Of a stretch of 64,000 nucleotides of DNA, positions 12,015-20,544 are shown piece after piece (within the stretch, counting starts at the first letter, position 1; every line of letters begins with the position of its first letter). The notes below the pieces were generated by a model, which had not been told where the DNA came from, searched no databases, and was given only the letters and a program-made list of their open reading frames with translations. Made by a program: the position numbers and the translations under genes. Source of the DNA: Cylindrobasidium torrendii FP15055 ss-10 (lineage: Eukaryota; Basidiomycota; Agaricomycetes; Agaricales; Physalacriaceae); contig KN880537.1 in NCBI GenBank assembly GCA_000934385.1, forward strand, positions 1-64,000. Direction: 5' to 3'.

Positions 12015-12260
12015 TACGAATGTAACTTCTCTTGTAACCATGTCCGCAATGTTCTCAACGACCGTGACTTATCATATGCGCGGGTTCGAATCGACGACGT
12101 CGAGAGGCGAACGCGTCGCATTAATGGTCCGTCTGGCGGAGAGAACTCTATCAGGATATCGCTTGAATTTGGGCCAAAGTTTAGGAATACTATGTCAGCG
12201 TTCGGGACTGTTCCGGGATGAGATATCGGTGCGGGGAGCATAAATAAATAAAACAATGCA
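12015..12260 (+). repeat. 3' flanking repeat, copy 2 (SINE-like?)
   Basis: Contains GTGACTTATCATATGCGCGG and GGTTCGAATCGACGACGTCG, then GAACGCGTCGCATTAATGG, and ends in an A-rich run (ATAAATAAATAAAACAATGC). It is highly similar to the copy at 61795-62045 and, reversed, to 8505-8760. GGTTCGAATCG matches the tRNA B-box consensus except for the last base, but no acceptor or T-stem pairs, so it is not a functional tRNA. On the opposite strand an 80-codon frame is open; the other two copies do not preserve that frame. Confidence 0.55.
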
Positions 12261-12392
12261 TTGGAGATTCAATCGTGAAAAGTATGAAGCAAGTCCCACT
12301 ATCTACAGCCGCAGAGAAGTCCGCAACGTCCTTTCTGAACTTTACTCCATTGTCCAACGAAGTCCACGTACACTCGTGCAGCAGTTTATACT

Positions 12393-13955
12393 CTAGACTG
12401 GCAGGTGAAGTTCGAAATCCACACCAGAGGCTTTGATATTCTTCCCTTCCTCGGACTCCTCGAACGCTTTACTGCTGGTTGTCATCGGCAACGGGTTCTC
12501 CTTATTTTTTCGCACTGTTATCTGGAACTTCTCCAGCTTGACCACGGGCCACCCCAGCATCCTTGTCTGCACGATCCCCCATACAGCCCTTGCTTCCGGG
12601 GAATCGAGGTCACAAGTATGGTAACAATCCTGCGCATACGACTGCCTACAATTGATCACGAGCGTGGTGAGATTAGGCAGCTCGACGGGATCGTTAGCAC
12701 CGAGGATGACACGCAGACCTTCCAGGAGCTCAATCATAATGTCCATGTCCACTAGTGATGCATTCCAAGTGAGAGATTGCAGGGAGTCAAGGTAAGGGAG
12801 AAGATGAACAAATGAATAGATATCCCCGGAGTCCCAGGGGTCCCGCCACTGGTTGATCGTGAGGTTCAGCAGACGACAGCTCGAGTCTTTGAGCAAGAGT
12901 ACGATTTGTGAGACGGTATCCACGTGTTTTTCGCTGATATAAAATTCGAGATTTGTGAGGTTTGGAAGCAGCAATGGTGGTAGAAGCACGGGTGGTATAT
13001 TGAGCTTGACGATATGAGGATTTTCTATTACCATCGAGGGCCTAGGGGCAAAGGCACCGTAGCGGATGCCATAGAAGTTGTCACCCCAAGAAACAGTGGA
13101 AGCGGTAGTATGCCTCATGATCGTGTCGAAATAGTCGCCATGTCGTTGGAGGTCAAGGTACCCACCAGTGAGGATGTCGATCTTGGTGAGCTGGGCCCAA
13201 GGAAGGTTCAGAGAATTGAGGCCCACAGCGAAGGTCGCGACGCCGAGACTTGGAGCGTCCAGAAAGGTATCCATATATTTGTTCCAGGGACGGTGCTCAT
13301 TCGCGTCCGAAGGATTGACTTCACAGAAATGATCGAAACAAAGAGTTTCCAACTTGGGGACGCGATTGGTGACATTGACAAGATCAGACCAAGGAATCCC
13401 TGGCGTTTCCGGTATCATATGGTCAATTGACTGCATAGTAAAAGACCTCCACCGTGAGGACTGCTGAATCGAAAATTGCATGATTTTGATCGCAAGCGTC
13501 GTGCTGTCGAAGACCTGTCCGTCATAACCTGTTTTGATGACAGTCTGATATACTTTGTTGCTCAAGTGCCAACGGTCGAACTTCAAATCCAAAGGTAGCG
13601 ATTTACTCCAAGTCAGTGCATCTTGACATACAGCTGCGAACCGTTTCCAGATCGACGCATCGGTTGTGGCGGTAGGATTTGCAGGGAGTATATCGATGCA
13701 GATGCGAGTCCATAGCGATGGATGCGAAGTACAGACGCTCTTCCAGTTTCTGCAGACGGCCATGAGTACAAGCTGTGGCGGAAGACCTCCAGCAATTTGG
13801 AAGACGGAGTAGTCATTCAGTACGTAAGCCTCTGCTATAGAGGCCACGATCTCGTAAGGAAACGAGAGCATGGGTGTGTGAGCCTTGTAGATATTAGTGT
13901 CCAAGAAATCCCGAAAGATCGTCCTATAACTTACGGCGGATGGTGCGAGAGACAT
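12393..13955 (-). CDS. Type II F-box protein, copy 2 (inverted)
   Basis: Start at 13955 (MSLAPSA); the frame is open further upstream but that part is promoter, as judged by similarity to the gene at 6768. A 51-nt stop-free intron probably covers 13884-13934, after which AHTPMLSFPYEIVASIAEAY forms the F-box helix. The GGLPPQLVLMAVCRNW signature and LWTRICIDILPAN follow, then a Leu-rich C-terminal region ending at a SGVDFELHLPV tail. It is the closest paralogue of the 6768-8417 gene. Promoter, intron and 3' flank are shared, so the whole locus was copied in inverted orientation. Role: probable SCF adaptor of unknown target. The F-box itself is slightly degenerate (SFPYE where others have SLPDE). 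Confidence 0.86.
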   Translation of the reverse strand: MSLAPSAVSYRTIFRDFLDTNIYKAHTPMLSFPYEIVASIAEAYVLNDYSVFQIAGGLPPQLVLMAVCRNWKSVCTSHPSLWTRICIDILPANPTATTDASIWKRFAAVCQDALTWSKSLPLDLKFDRWHLSNKVYQTVIKTGYDGQVFDSTTLAIKIMQFSIQQSSRWRSFTMQSIDHMIPETPGIPWSDLVNVTNRVPKLETLCFDHFCEVNPSDANEHRPWNKYMDTFLDAPSLGVATFAVGLNSLNLPWAQLTKIDILTGGYLDLQRHGDYFDTIMRHTTASTVSWGDNFYGIRYGAFAPRPSMVIENPHIVKLNIPPVLLPPLLLPNLTNLEFYISEKHVDTVSQIVLLLKDSSCRLLNLTINQWRDPWDSGDIYSFVHLLPYLDSLQSLTWNASLVDMDIMIELLEGLRVILGANDPVELPNLTTLVINCRQSYAQDCYHTCDLDSPEARAVWGIVQTRMLGWPVVKLEKFQITVRKNKENPLPMTTSSKAFEESEEGKNIKASGVDFELHLPV

Positions 13956-14120
13956 AAGTGTCAGGTTGGTGGATGCTGATTGAAAACCGTGCTGGATTGC
14001 GAGCCCTTTATATCTGATCGCTATGTGACTCGAAAGAACAAACAAAGAATGCGTTGTAACAATTGTTTCCTTGACAACGGGTCTTTCTGAGGTATTGTCA
14101 TGGTTGTCTCTGTCTTGCAA
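13956..14120 (-). promoter_or_regulatory. Type II F-box promoter block, copy 2
   Basis: Read on the minus strand it gives AAAGACCCGTTGTCAAGG, the palindrome AACAATTGTT followed by ACAACGCATTCTTTGTTTG, TCACATAGCGATCAG, TATAAAGGGC and ATCAGCATCC before the ATG. Order and spacing equal those upstream of the gene at 6768 and, with more changes, the gene ending at 62123. Confidence 0.65.
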
Positions 14121-14149
14121 CGACGGCGGGCCGGAGCACTGGATGTCAA

Positions 14150-14320
14150 TTAATGGACGCCGCTGGAGAAGTTCAGATTTTGAACCAAAGGTCTAAATAT
14201 TGGGAAGAGATCACGGAGCTGAGCGAAGATGAAAGACTTGCTACGCCGCTACGGGTATTGATAGATGGCGTTCAGTCCGATTTCAATGCCTCTTTGGTAC
14301 AACTTGTTGATGTCAAGTCT
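14150..14320 (+). pseudogene. Remnant of a type I F-box gene 3' end
   Basis: At 14150-14185 the bases translate as WTPLEKFRF before a stop, matching the LWTPLEEVRV segment near the C-terminus of the intact copies. At 14228-14292 a different frame gives EDERLATPLRVLIDGVQSDF, matching their last residues (YEDEGxxPLRxxAVQSDF). The sequence that follows (CTCTTTGGTACAACTTG) is also shared with the 3' flank of the gene ending at 16010. The rest of this copy is gone. It marks the left end of a tandem array with units at 14592 and 16422. Confidence 0.7.
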
Positions 14321-14440
14321 AATAGACATTGCCGAATACCTGTCTCGCTACAGGGAATCCATGATTTCGTGTAGATTCTGCATCACTGTCTAGTACTCAA
14401 TAGTTACAACGCGGATGACTCATCCATAAACCCGCATACT

Positions 14441-14591
14441 TCACGGCAGTCCGGGAGGACATCGGTTGATACAAGAGCGCGTTTTGAGCAGCAAAAATCC
14501 CAAGCCAACCTTACATTGCCCCAGCATTGCCCCAAAATATTGATCCAATCACAGCATCACGGAAACCGCCGAAATTCCTTTGCTTCAAACC
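14441..14591 (+). promoter_or_regulatory. Type I F-box promoter, array unit 1
   Basis: Shared elements: GCAGTCCGGGAGGAC (14441-14455), GAGCGCGTTTTGAGCAGC (14475-14492), TTGATCCAATCACAGCATCA (14540-14559) and CACGGAAACCGCCGAAA, with TTGCTTCA directly before the ATG. The same elements, in the same order, occur before the type I gene at 16422 and partly before the BTB gene at 18226. Confidence 0.6.
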
Positions 14592-16010
14592 ATGATCTCT
14601 ATTGCGGATTTGCCTGACGATATCCTTATTGCCATTTTTCATCGATGTACGGCTCCCACCGAGGACATACATTTCAGCTCGTTAGACGCAACGTCGCCCT
14701 CATGGATTCTGGCATGCGTGTCTCGATCCTGGCGCGCTATCACCATCACCACCCCGTTGCTTTGGGCGAAGATTCGACTTCCACTATTTCGATACCTACC
14801 GAACTCACATTGGGACCATAATCCGAGCGCGGCAAAAATCGTTGCACGCACGCAGCGTTTGCTACAACTCACGCAGAAGTGCACACTCGATATTGTCATT
14901 ATTGTACGGCGCCACCGAGCACTCTCAATGTGGAATGAACTTATGCCGATCATCTGTGCGACGGCTCCCAGATGGCAAAGGTTCACGTCGGACGCATCGG
15001 ACGCTCTCTTCGCAGCCTTGCAGGTCGAAACCTTCCCATATTTAGAACACCTTGGTCTGGACGTCTCTGAGATGTATGCGCGGTCTTCAGCGGCAGACAA
15101 AGCATCAAAAAGAATAGACTGTTTTCAGAACGCGCATGCCCTGCACTCCCTGTCTCTCAACGCCATCGAGGATTGCACCTTCGTATTGGAGCTTGCCATT
15201 CCCTGGCAGAACCTGACGGCGTATTCCACAAATATGGGACGCATGCTGAACAACAGCCTTCATCTCCTTTCATGTGTCGAAGAGTTGCATGCCAAACTGG
15301 AGGAAGAAGAGGGGGCGGAGGACGATACACTCACAGCAGCGCCAGATGCAGTCCAGGTCTTACCTCGTTTGACCACACTGGACCTTGATCTTTCCGACGG
15401 TCATACACACGACGGCGCTTTGCAACCCTACGTTAGAACCATTCTCAGAAGACTTCACGCCCCGTCGTTGACCAAACTGAGGCTCAGAATCTGTGGCTTC
15501 CAGTTCATCTCGAAACCACTCCTCCTTCACTGCAATCTGGACAATCTGTTGGATCTCTCGATTCACGATGAGTCACCTATTCTTTCTACAGATATTCCGG
15601 ACTTCTGGCGCCTTACGACGCCGAACGTTGAAGTGCTACACCTCAGCGTGGGCCGCACCGAAGTATTTTTCAACGCCATGCTGTGTCAACTTTTGGCATT
15701 CCCTCCAGTTCCGGTACCCCTCCCACGACTCAAGGTACTATCCCTTCACGCGCCCAATCTAAGTTTTGGCTCGCCATATACCATCGCCAGAATTGCACTG
15801 CAGCGACGGGGGGCATTGGACAAGAAGTTGTGGATGCCGCTGGAGGAGGTTCGAGTTTGGGGAGAAAGTTCCGAGTTTGGGTGCGGGGTAACAGCTGCCG
15901 CTGTGGAAAGGCTGAACAAGGAGTATGAAAGACAGAAGAGGTCGCTCTCTTCGTATGAAGATGAAGAACTTGCGCCACTACATATTCATGCCGTTCAATC
16001 CGATTTCTAA
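14592..16010 (+). CDS. Type I F-box protein, copy 2
   Basis: A single exon of 472 codons from the ATG at 14592. MISIADLPDDILIAIFHRC starts the F-box-like domain (residues 1-65), then SWILACVSRSWRAIT and TPLLWAKIRLPLFRYLP. The Leu-rich remainder has blocks such as APSLTKLRLRICGFQ, CNLDNLLDLSI and TPNVEVLHLSVG, and the tail SYEDEELAPLHIHAVQSDF. It is very similar to the minus-strand gene at 5047-6477, and its divergent relation to the type II gene at 13955 mirrors that pair. Probable SCF substrate adaptor; substrate unknown. There is no sign of degeneration. Confidence 0.88.
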   Translation: MISIADLPDDILIAIFHRCTAPTEDIHFSSLDATSPSWILACVSRSWRAITITTPLLWAKIRLPLFRYLPNSHWDHNPSAAKIVARTQRLLQLTQKCTLDIVIIVRRHRALSMWNELMPIICATAPRWQRFTSDASDALFAALQVETFPYLEHLGLDVSEMYARSSAADKASKRIDCFQNAHALHSLSLNAIEDCTFVLELAIPWQNLTAYSTNMGRMLNNSLHLLSCVEELHAKLEEEEGAEDDTLTAAPDAVQVLPRLTTLDLDLSDGHTHDGALQPYVRTILRRLHAPSLTKLRLRICGFQFISKPLLLHCNLDNLLDLSIHDESPILSTDIPDFWRLTTPNVEVLHLSVGRTEVFFNAMLCQLLAFPPVPVPLPRLKVLSLHAPNLSFGSPYTIARIALQRRGALDKKLWMPLEEVRVWGESSEFGCGVTAAAVERLNKEYERQKRSLSSYEDEELAPLHIHAVQSDF

Positions 16011-16189
16011 TCTCTCTTGGTACAAATTGTAAGTATATTGTAAGTATAAAATATGGCGCCTGGAGTACCAAACACCAAATGTTTGCTGCGTTATAGCGAC
16101 TTTATTTCTCCGCTGCAATTTTGCACGTCCATCTACACAAGATTGATAACGTGAATGGCTTGTCCATAAAGCCTTATCCATGCCTCAAA

Positions 16190-16421
16190 CTGGCAGCTCA
16201 GGGGCGTACCAGGCAAGTTGGCACACAAGCGCGTTCTGAGCAGCGTTGATGCCAAAAGTTGAAATTGCCTTGAATCAATTAATCGACCTGTAATCAACCT
16301 CGAAGCTTGAAGCTTGAATATTTGAATTACCAGGAATTACCCGCGATTGTGACGTCACAAATGGATTCAATCACAGCGTTACATCACGGAAAACGCCGAA
16401 ACTCTTTTGCTTCATGCCACC
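16190..16421 (+). promoter_or_regulatory. Type I F-box promoter, array unit 2
   Basis: Contains AAGCGCGTTCTGAGCAGC (16227-16244), identical over 18 bases to 18013-18030 upstream of the BTB gene. Other elements are TGTGACGTCACA (a perfect CRE-like palindrome near 16349), GGATTCAATCACAGCG and CACGGAAAACGCCGAAAC just before the start. The order matches the unit upstream of 14592. Confidence 0.6.
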
Positions 16422-17852
16422 ATGATCTCTATCACGAATTTGCCCGACGATGTCCTAATTGCCATCTTTCACGAATTCTCGGTTCCTACAGAGGCCGGAA
16501 ATCCCAGCTCCTTGGATGCCAGGTCGCCCCCATGGATCCTGACATGCGTGTCTCGATCCTGGCGCGCTCTCACTATCAGCGCACCTATGCTCTGGGCAAA
16601 ACTACGAATACCAGTACTTCAGCATTTTTTGGCGTCAACACATCGCCATAAATATACCACGGCAGCGATTGTTGCTCGCACGCAACGTGTGTTGGAACTG
16701 ACCCAGAAGTGCAAACTCGACATCGCCATCTCTACAGAGAGCAGCCAAGCGATCCCATTATTGAAGAAAATTATGCCCATAATTTGTGCAACAGCTCCTA
16801 GGTGGAAAAGATTTACGGCGGACGTCTCGCACGCTCTCTTCGAAGCCTTGCAAGCCCCCAAGTTCTTCCCATGTCTTGAACATCTCGAATTAAACTTCTC
16901 TATGATCTATGTGCAGTCTCCAGCATCCGACGAGGCATCGACCACAATTGACTGCTTCCGGAATGCGCATGCTCTGCGCTCTCTTACTCTCAACGCTACC
17001 GATCAAGAATGCCATAGCTTCACGTTGGAGCTTTTGCTCCCCTGGGAGCACCTTACGGCGTATTCAACGAACATGAGACACATGCTGAACCACAACTTTT
17101 ATTTGCTCTCGGGTATCCAGCAGTTGCATGCCGAACTACACTACGAGTTTTCGGACGACGAGGTCATGGCGAGACGTCAGGTCTTCCCTCAATTGTCGAC
17201 ACTGCACCTTGATCTTCCCTCCTACGAGGCGTGTGAAGAATCGGAACCCTGGAACTTCCACATCGCAAGCATCCTCAAGAACCTTCATGCACCATCGTTG
17301 GCAACACTGAAGCTCAGTATCGATAATTTTCAGGTCGTCCCCAAGCCACTACTACTTCAATGTAATCTAGATAACCTGTCGGAACTCTCGATTTGCGAGT
17401 ATCTGCCGATAATATCTGCGGATACCTTGGAGTTCTTGCGGCTAACGCCCAACGTCGAAGTATTGCACATCGCAGGAGACGATCAAGAATACCTGAATGC
17501 CTTGCTGGGCGACCTCTTAGCGTTTCCCTCGACTCCAGTTGCCCTTCCACGACTCAGGGTGCTATGCGTAAACGTCAATGACGTGGACATTGAATGTCCA
17601 CATACCATCGTCAAGGTTGCGCTGCAACGACGGGGGGCAATTGCACACAAGCTATGGACACCGCTGGAGGAGGTTCGGGTTCTGGGGGATCCCGCGTTTG
17701 GGCACAAAGATATAGGTTGTGCTAAGTCTGTTCTACAGAGGGAATATAACAGGCAGAAGAGCTTGTACCCCTTCTATGAAGATGAAGGACTTCCGCCGCT
17801 GCGGATCGATGGCGCTGAAAGCGGTTTTTGGCATACAACTCGTGGGTGTTAA
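16422..17852 (+). CDS. Type I F-box protein, copy 3
   Basis: A single exon of about 476 codons. MISITNLPDDVLIAIFHEF opens the F-box-like domain, then PPWILTCVSRSWRALTIS and APMLWAKLRIP. The solenoid-like region follows, with APSLATLKLSIDNFQ, NLDNLSELSICEY and TPNVEVLHIAGDD. The C-terminus differs from the other copies: after YEDEGLPPLRIDGAESGF the frame continues for eight residues (WHTTRGC) because the usual stop is lost. It is the second intact member of a tandem array and more diverged than the copies at 5047 and 14592. Role: probable SCF adaptor. Confidence 0.87.
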   Translation: MISITNLPDDVLIAIFHEFSVPTEAGNPSSLDARSPPWILTCVSRSWRALTISAPMLWAKLRIPVLQHFLASTHRHKYTTAAIVARTQRVLELTQKCKLDIAISTESSQAIPLLKKIMPIICATAPRWKRFTADVSHALFEALQAPKFFPCLEHLELNFSMIYVQSPASDEASTTIDCFRNAHALRSLTLNATDQECHSFTLELLLPWEHLTAYSTNMRHMLNHNFYLLSGIQQLHAELHYEFSDDEVMARRQVFPQLSTLHLDLPSYEACEESEPWNFHIASILKNLHAPSLATLKLSIDNFQVVPKPLLLQCNLDNLSELSICEYLPIISADTLEFLRLTPNVEVLHIAGDDQEYLNALLGDLLAFPSTPVALPRLRVLCVNVNDVDIECPHTIVKVALQRRGAIAHKLWTPLEEVRVLGDPAFGHKDIGCAKSVLQREYNRQKSLYPFYEDEGLPPLRIDGAESGFWHTTRGC

Positions 17853-18225
17853 GTATAGTGCTTTGAATAGACATATCCAAACACTGGCTGTGATACAACG
17901 CATCCGCTCGAATTCTGCACGACTATCTAGTCAATAGTATGGGAAATAACTTCTCCGCTTTACTTTGTGCATCGAACGGCAGCCCGGGAGGACTTCAGGA
18001 AAGTCAATACTTAAGCGCGTTCTGAGCAGCATAAACCCACTTACAGTCTGCTTACTGGAGTAGCCGCGCAAAAGCAAGTGCTGGTCCGTGGTGTGACATC
18101 AACTGCGCCCTTCGGAAACGCCGAAAGTAAACGGCGAAGCGGTATCTGTAGTCTGTAGAAAGCTGATCGAGATCGATCATCAGTCAACTGTCTCTGTTTG
18201 CCTCTCCCCACTACAACCTCTGAGA
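17853..18225 (+). promoter_or_regulatory. BTB gene upstream region carrying type I F-box promoter motifs
   Basis: CGGCAGCCCGGGAGGAC (about 17979-17995), AAGCGCGTTCTGAGCAGC (18013-18030), GTGTGACATCA and CGGAAACGCCGAAAG (18113-18127) appear in the order seen before the type I F-box genes. The first 90 bases (to GACTATCTAGTCAATAG) match the 3' flank of the F-box remnant at 14150-14390. The region is therefore a duplicated F-box promoter now driving a different gene. Confidence 0.55.
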
Positions 18226-20056
18226 ATGAGTTTCGTTCGGACACAAAATGATGAAATAATCGGACGTGACCCGCTGGTTTTCAAATCATCTTTTACGATG
18301 AGACCGCCTCTCGAAACTGACAACGCTTCTGGAACGCGGTTTAGAAAGCTATCCTCGCCAGAATGTGGCTTTGGCTGGACATTCTCTATCAACGAATATG
18401 ACACGGAAGGCGCTCTATCCTTTGCACCTTCCATAGCTGACCGCCGGATAACGGTGAAGTTGATTGCGCCTGTCTGGTAGGTATTATCGACTGATACGGT
18501 CGATTCCCATGTCAAAGGCAAATCATCGCGTCGAAATTGTCTTGAAGCCGGGTTTCTTGGCACAAGAGGCATACCGGATATCTTCAGTCGATATTATAGT
18601 GACTTTGCCCGACGGTCAGCGGTTCATTCTCGAAAGAAAGGACGTAAAATCGATGGTCAGCTCGACGGCACTTGGAATTCTTTCTGCGGACGTGTGCTTT
18701 TCCGATGCACGGGCATCCGTCGAGTTCAAGGTCACCCTGAGTCGCAGCGCGAAACATCCTGTAACAGAGGCGAAAATCAACAGATCCACATTATGGAGCG
18801 TTTTGACTGACTCAATTGACGGAGGACACCTGGTCGACGCCAAAATGTACGCATATTCACGGAGGGCAATGGACGGGTGTGCCATCGATCCCAAATCAAT
18901 GTATATCAGCACTTCTTTGATACTCAAACAAGGTTCCGAATCATTGAGCCTACTCTGTGAGCTTACTTTCTCTTTTCAAGGACTCGGAGTGCCAGCTGTT
19001 TCCGGAAGTTGACTCCTTCCTCTTCTAGTTGGACAGTCAGATTTCGAGCAAGAGTCTGACTATTTAGATCTCCATGTGCTCGACGATACTAGACTACGCG
19101 CTGATGACTGGGAGTACATGGATGATAGCGACCTCGAAGACGAGATCCCCTCCGCTACTCGCAGTTCTGTTGCCGGTTCAAGTGCCAGTCCTGTACATGC
19201 TTCGCAGTCGTCCGAGCCATCACTATCTATCGCAAGTTTGACCGAACCTGCGGACGAGTCACATAACAAGGCCGTACAAGACACTGAATATAGGCCGCCA
19301 AGTTCGTTTCCGTGAGAGATTTCGCATTTTTATCCTTTCTCATGTCCATAAATCTGGCTAGTCTTGGTTCCATGCGCACTGGTCGTATTTACCTGTTGAA
19401 AAATGGGGCCTAGTACCGCACGTCAGTTTCATTTCTGATGACAGGAAGTCACTCTCACTGATATGCGGCAGATGGAGAGCCATTATCTGGTATATTTACA
19501 CCGGAGAGACCCAATTCTCTTCATTGCGTTCGACAAAGAGCAAGGACAGATATAAGGGACATTTATGTCAATGTTCACCCAAGTCTGTTTATCGTCTCGC
19601 CGACCAGGTAGCTCTTTTTGTCTGGCACGGTTCGAGGATCTCACGCAACTTCTAGTATGGGCTGACGGCGCTCAAGCAATTAGCTTTTGGAAAGATCAAA
19701 AAGGACATCACCAGTGAAAATGTCGTCCACGAGATATTCACGCTTTTCTCGCGTCTGTGAGTGACTCGCCGATTCCTCTTTTGCTGGTTTCTCATTTTTG
19801 TAAAGCTATCCTGAAATCTACGGAATGGAACTTGACTATCTTCTGACAAAGAAAGAAAAGCCTAGCGTTCAAGAAGCGATTGCCGAGCGGCTCCAGCGGG
19901 GTATGTCTCGAGAGTACGAAAAGAAAACCATGACAGATATAGTCATGCGTATGATGAGTAGCAGACGTAGTTGATTCCAGCAGCCAGGAGGAAACTCGCA
20001 TGTACCACAAAACCTGTTGGTACGAAATATGCCAACGTACGTTCCAAGAGGAATGA
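18226..20056 (+). CDS. BTB/POZ domain protein, possibly disrupted by an in-frame TAG
   Basis: Exons read as about 18226-18471, 18518-18956, 19029-19311, 19362-19421, 19472-19607, 19656-19756, 19806-19900 and 19965-20056. The N-terminal 230 residues resemble the beta-rich MATH-like part of basidiomycete BTB proteins (FGWTFSINEYDTEGAL, VDIIVTLPDGQRFIL). An acidic linker (WEYMDDSDLEDEI) follows. The BTB half is GRIYLLKNGA, then YRTWRAIIWYIYTGETQF, SPKSVYRLADQYGLTALKQL and a C-terminal LYPEIYGMELDYLL. Such proteins are CUL3 ubiquitin-ligase adaptors. TAG at 19411-19413 lies exactly between KNGA and YRTW, where relatives read straight through, so the gene may be a pseudogene. The first intron also has a poor donor (GTCTGG). 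All other junctions are regular. Confidence 0.7.
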
Positions 20057-20544
20057 GCAACCTCTATTCCTCACCGACGTGCAGTTAGCAACCCTTCGAG
20101 CACGCCCTGAAACATTCATTGTGTCAGGCAAAATGCGAAAATACACTTGGAGATAGTCGCACAATAAAGAGAGGAAGAACATATCGTCAAGAAGCACTTG
20201 GGGTAGCGCGTGAATGGTGGACAGCGTTTAGAACAACCGATATCACATCCCGTGCGACTCGCGAGTGGCAGGTGCTTGCGATCGGAAGCGGCATCGCGGC
20301 CATCATCTCACGTGCCCAGTGTACGCAACTTCGAAACTTCGTGTTCGCGCTGACTTGGTGAGGTCATTCAGCCATCTGACAAATAGTTGACGAGATTCGA
20401 CAAAGTCAGCCCATTGAGAAGACGGACGGATATCTGTTAAACCGTGTCGCCTTTCATTTCGCATCAAGGACCTTTTAACTGTGCGCTAGTCTGGCATCGT
20501 ATAAAAGCATCCTTAGAAAAAGATCCAACCATAACCACCTTCCC
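20057..20544. other. Intergenic region
   Basis: This is the 3' flank of the BTB gene and the promoter of the O-methyltransferase. A TATAAAAG box is at about 20500-20507, 40 nt before the start. I see no other gene. Confidence 0.5.

Noticed and set aside
12060..12110. A tRNA gene at GCGCGGGTTCGAATCG
   Set aside because: The B-box is good, but the bases after the loop (CGACG) do not pair with GCGGG, and no acceptor stem closes.
12014..12256. An 80-codon frame on the minus strand inside the 3' repeat (ending RTLRTWLQEKLHS)
   Set aside because: It reads protein-like, but the same positions in the other two copies shift frame and stop, so selection on a protein is unlikely.
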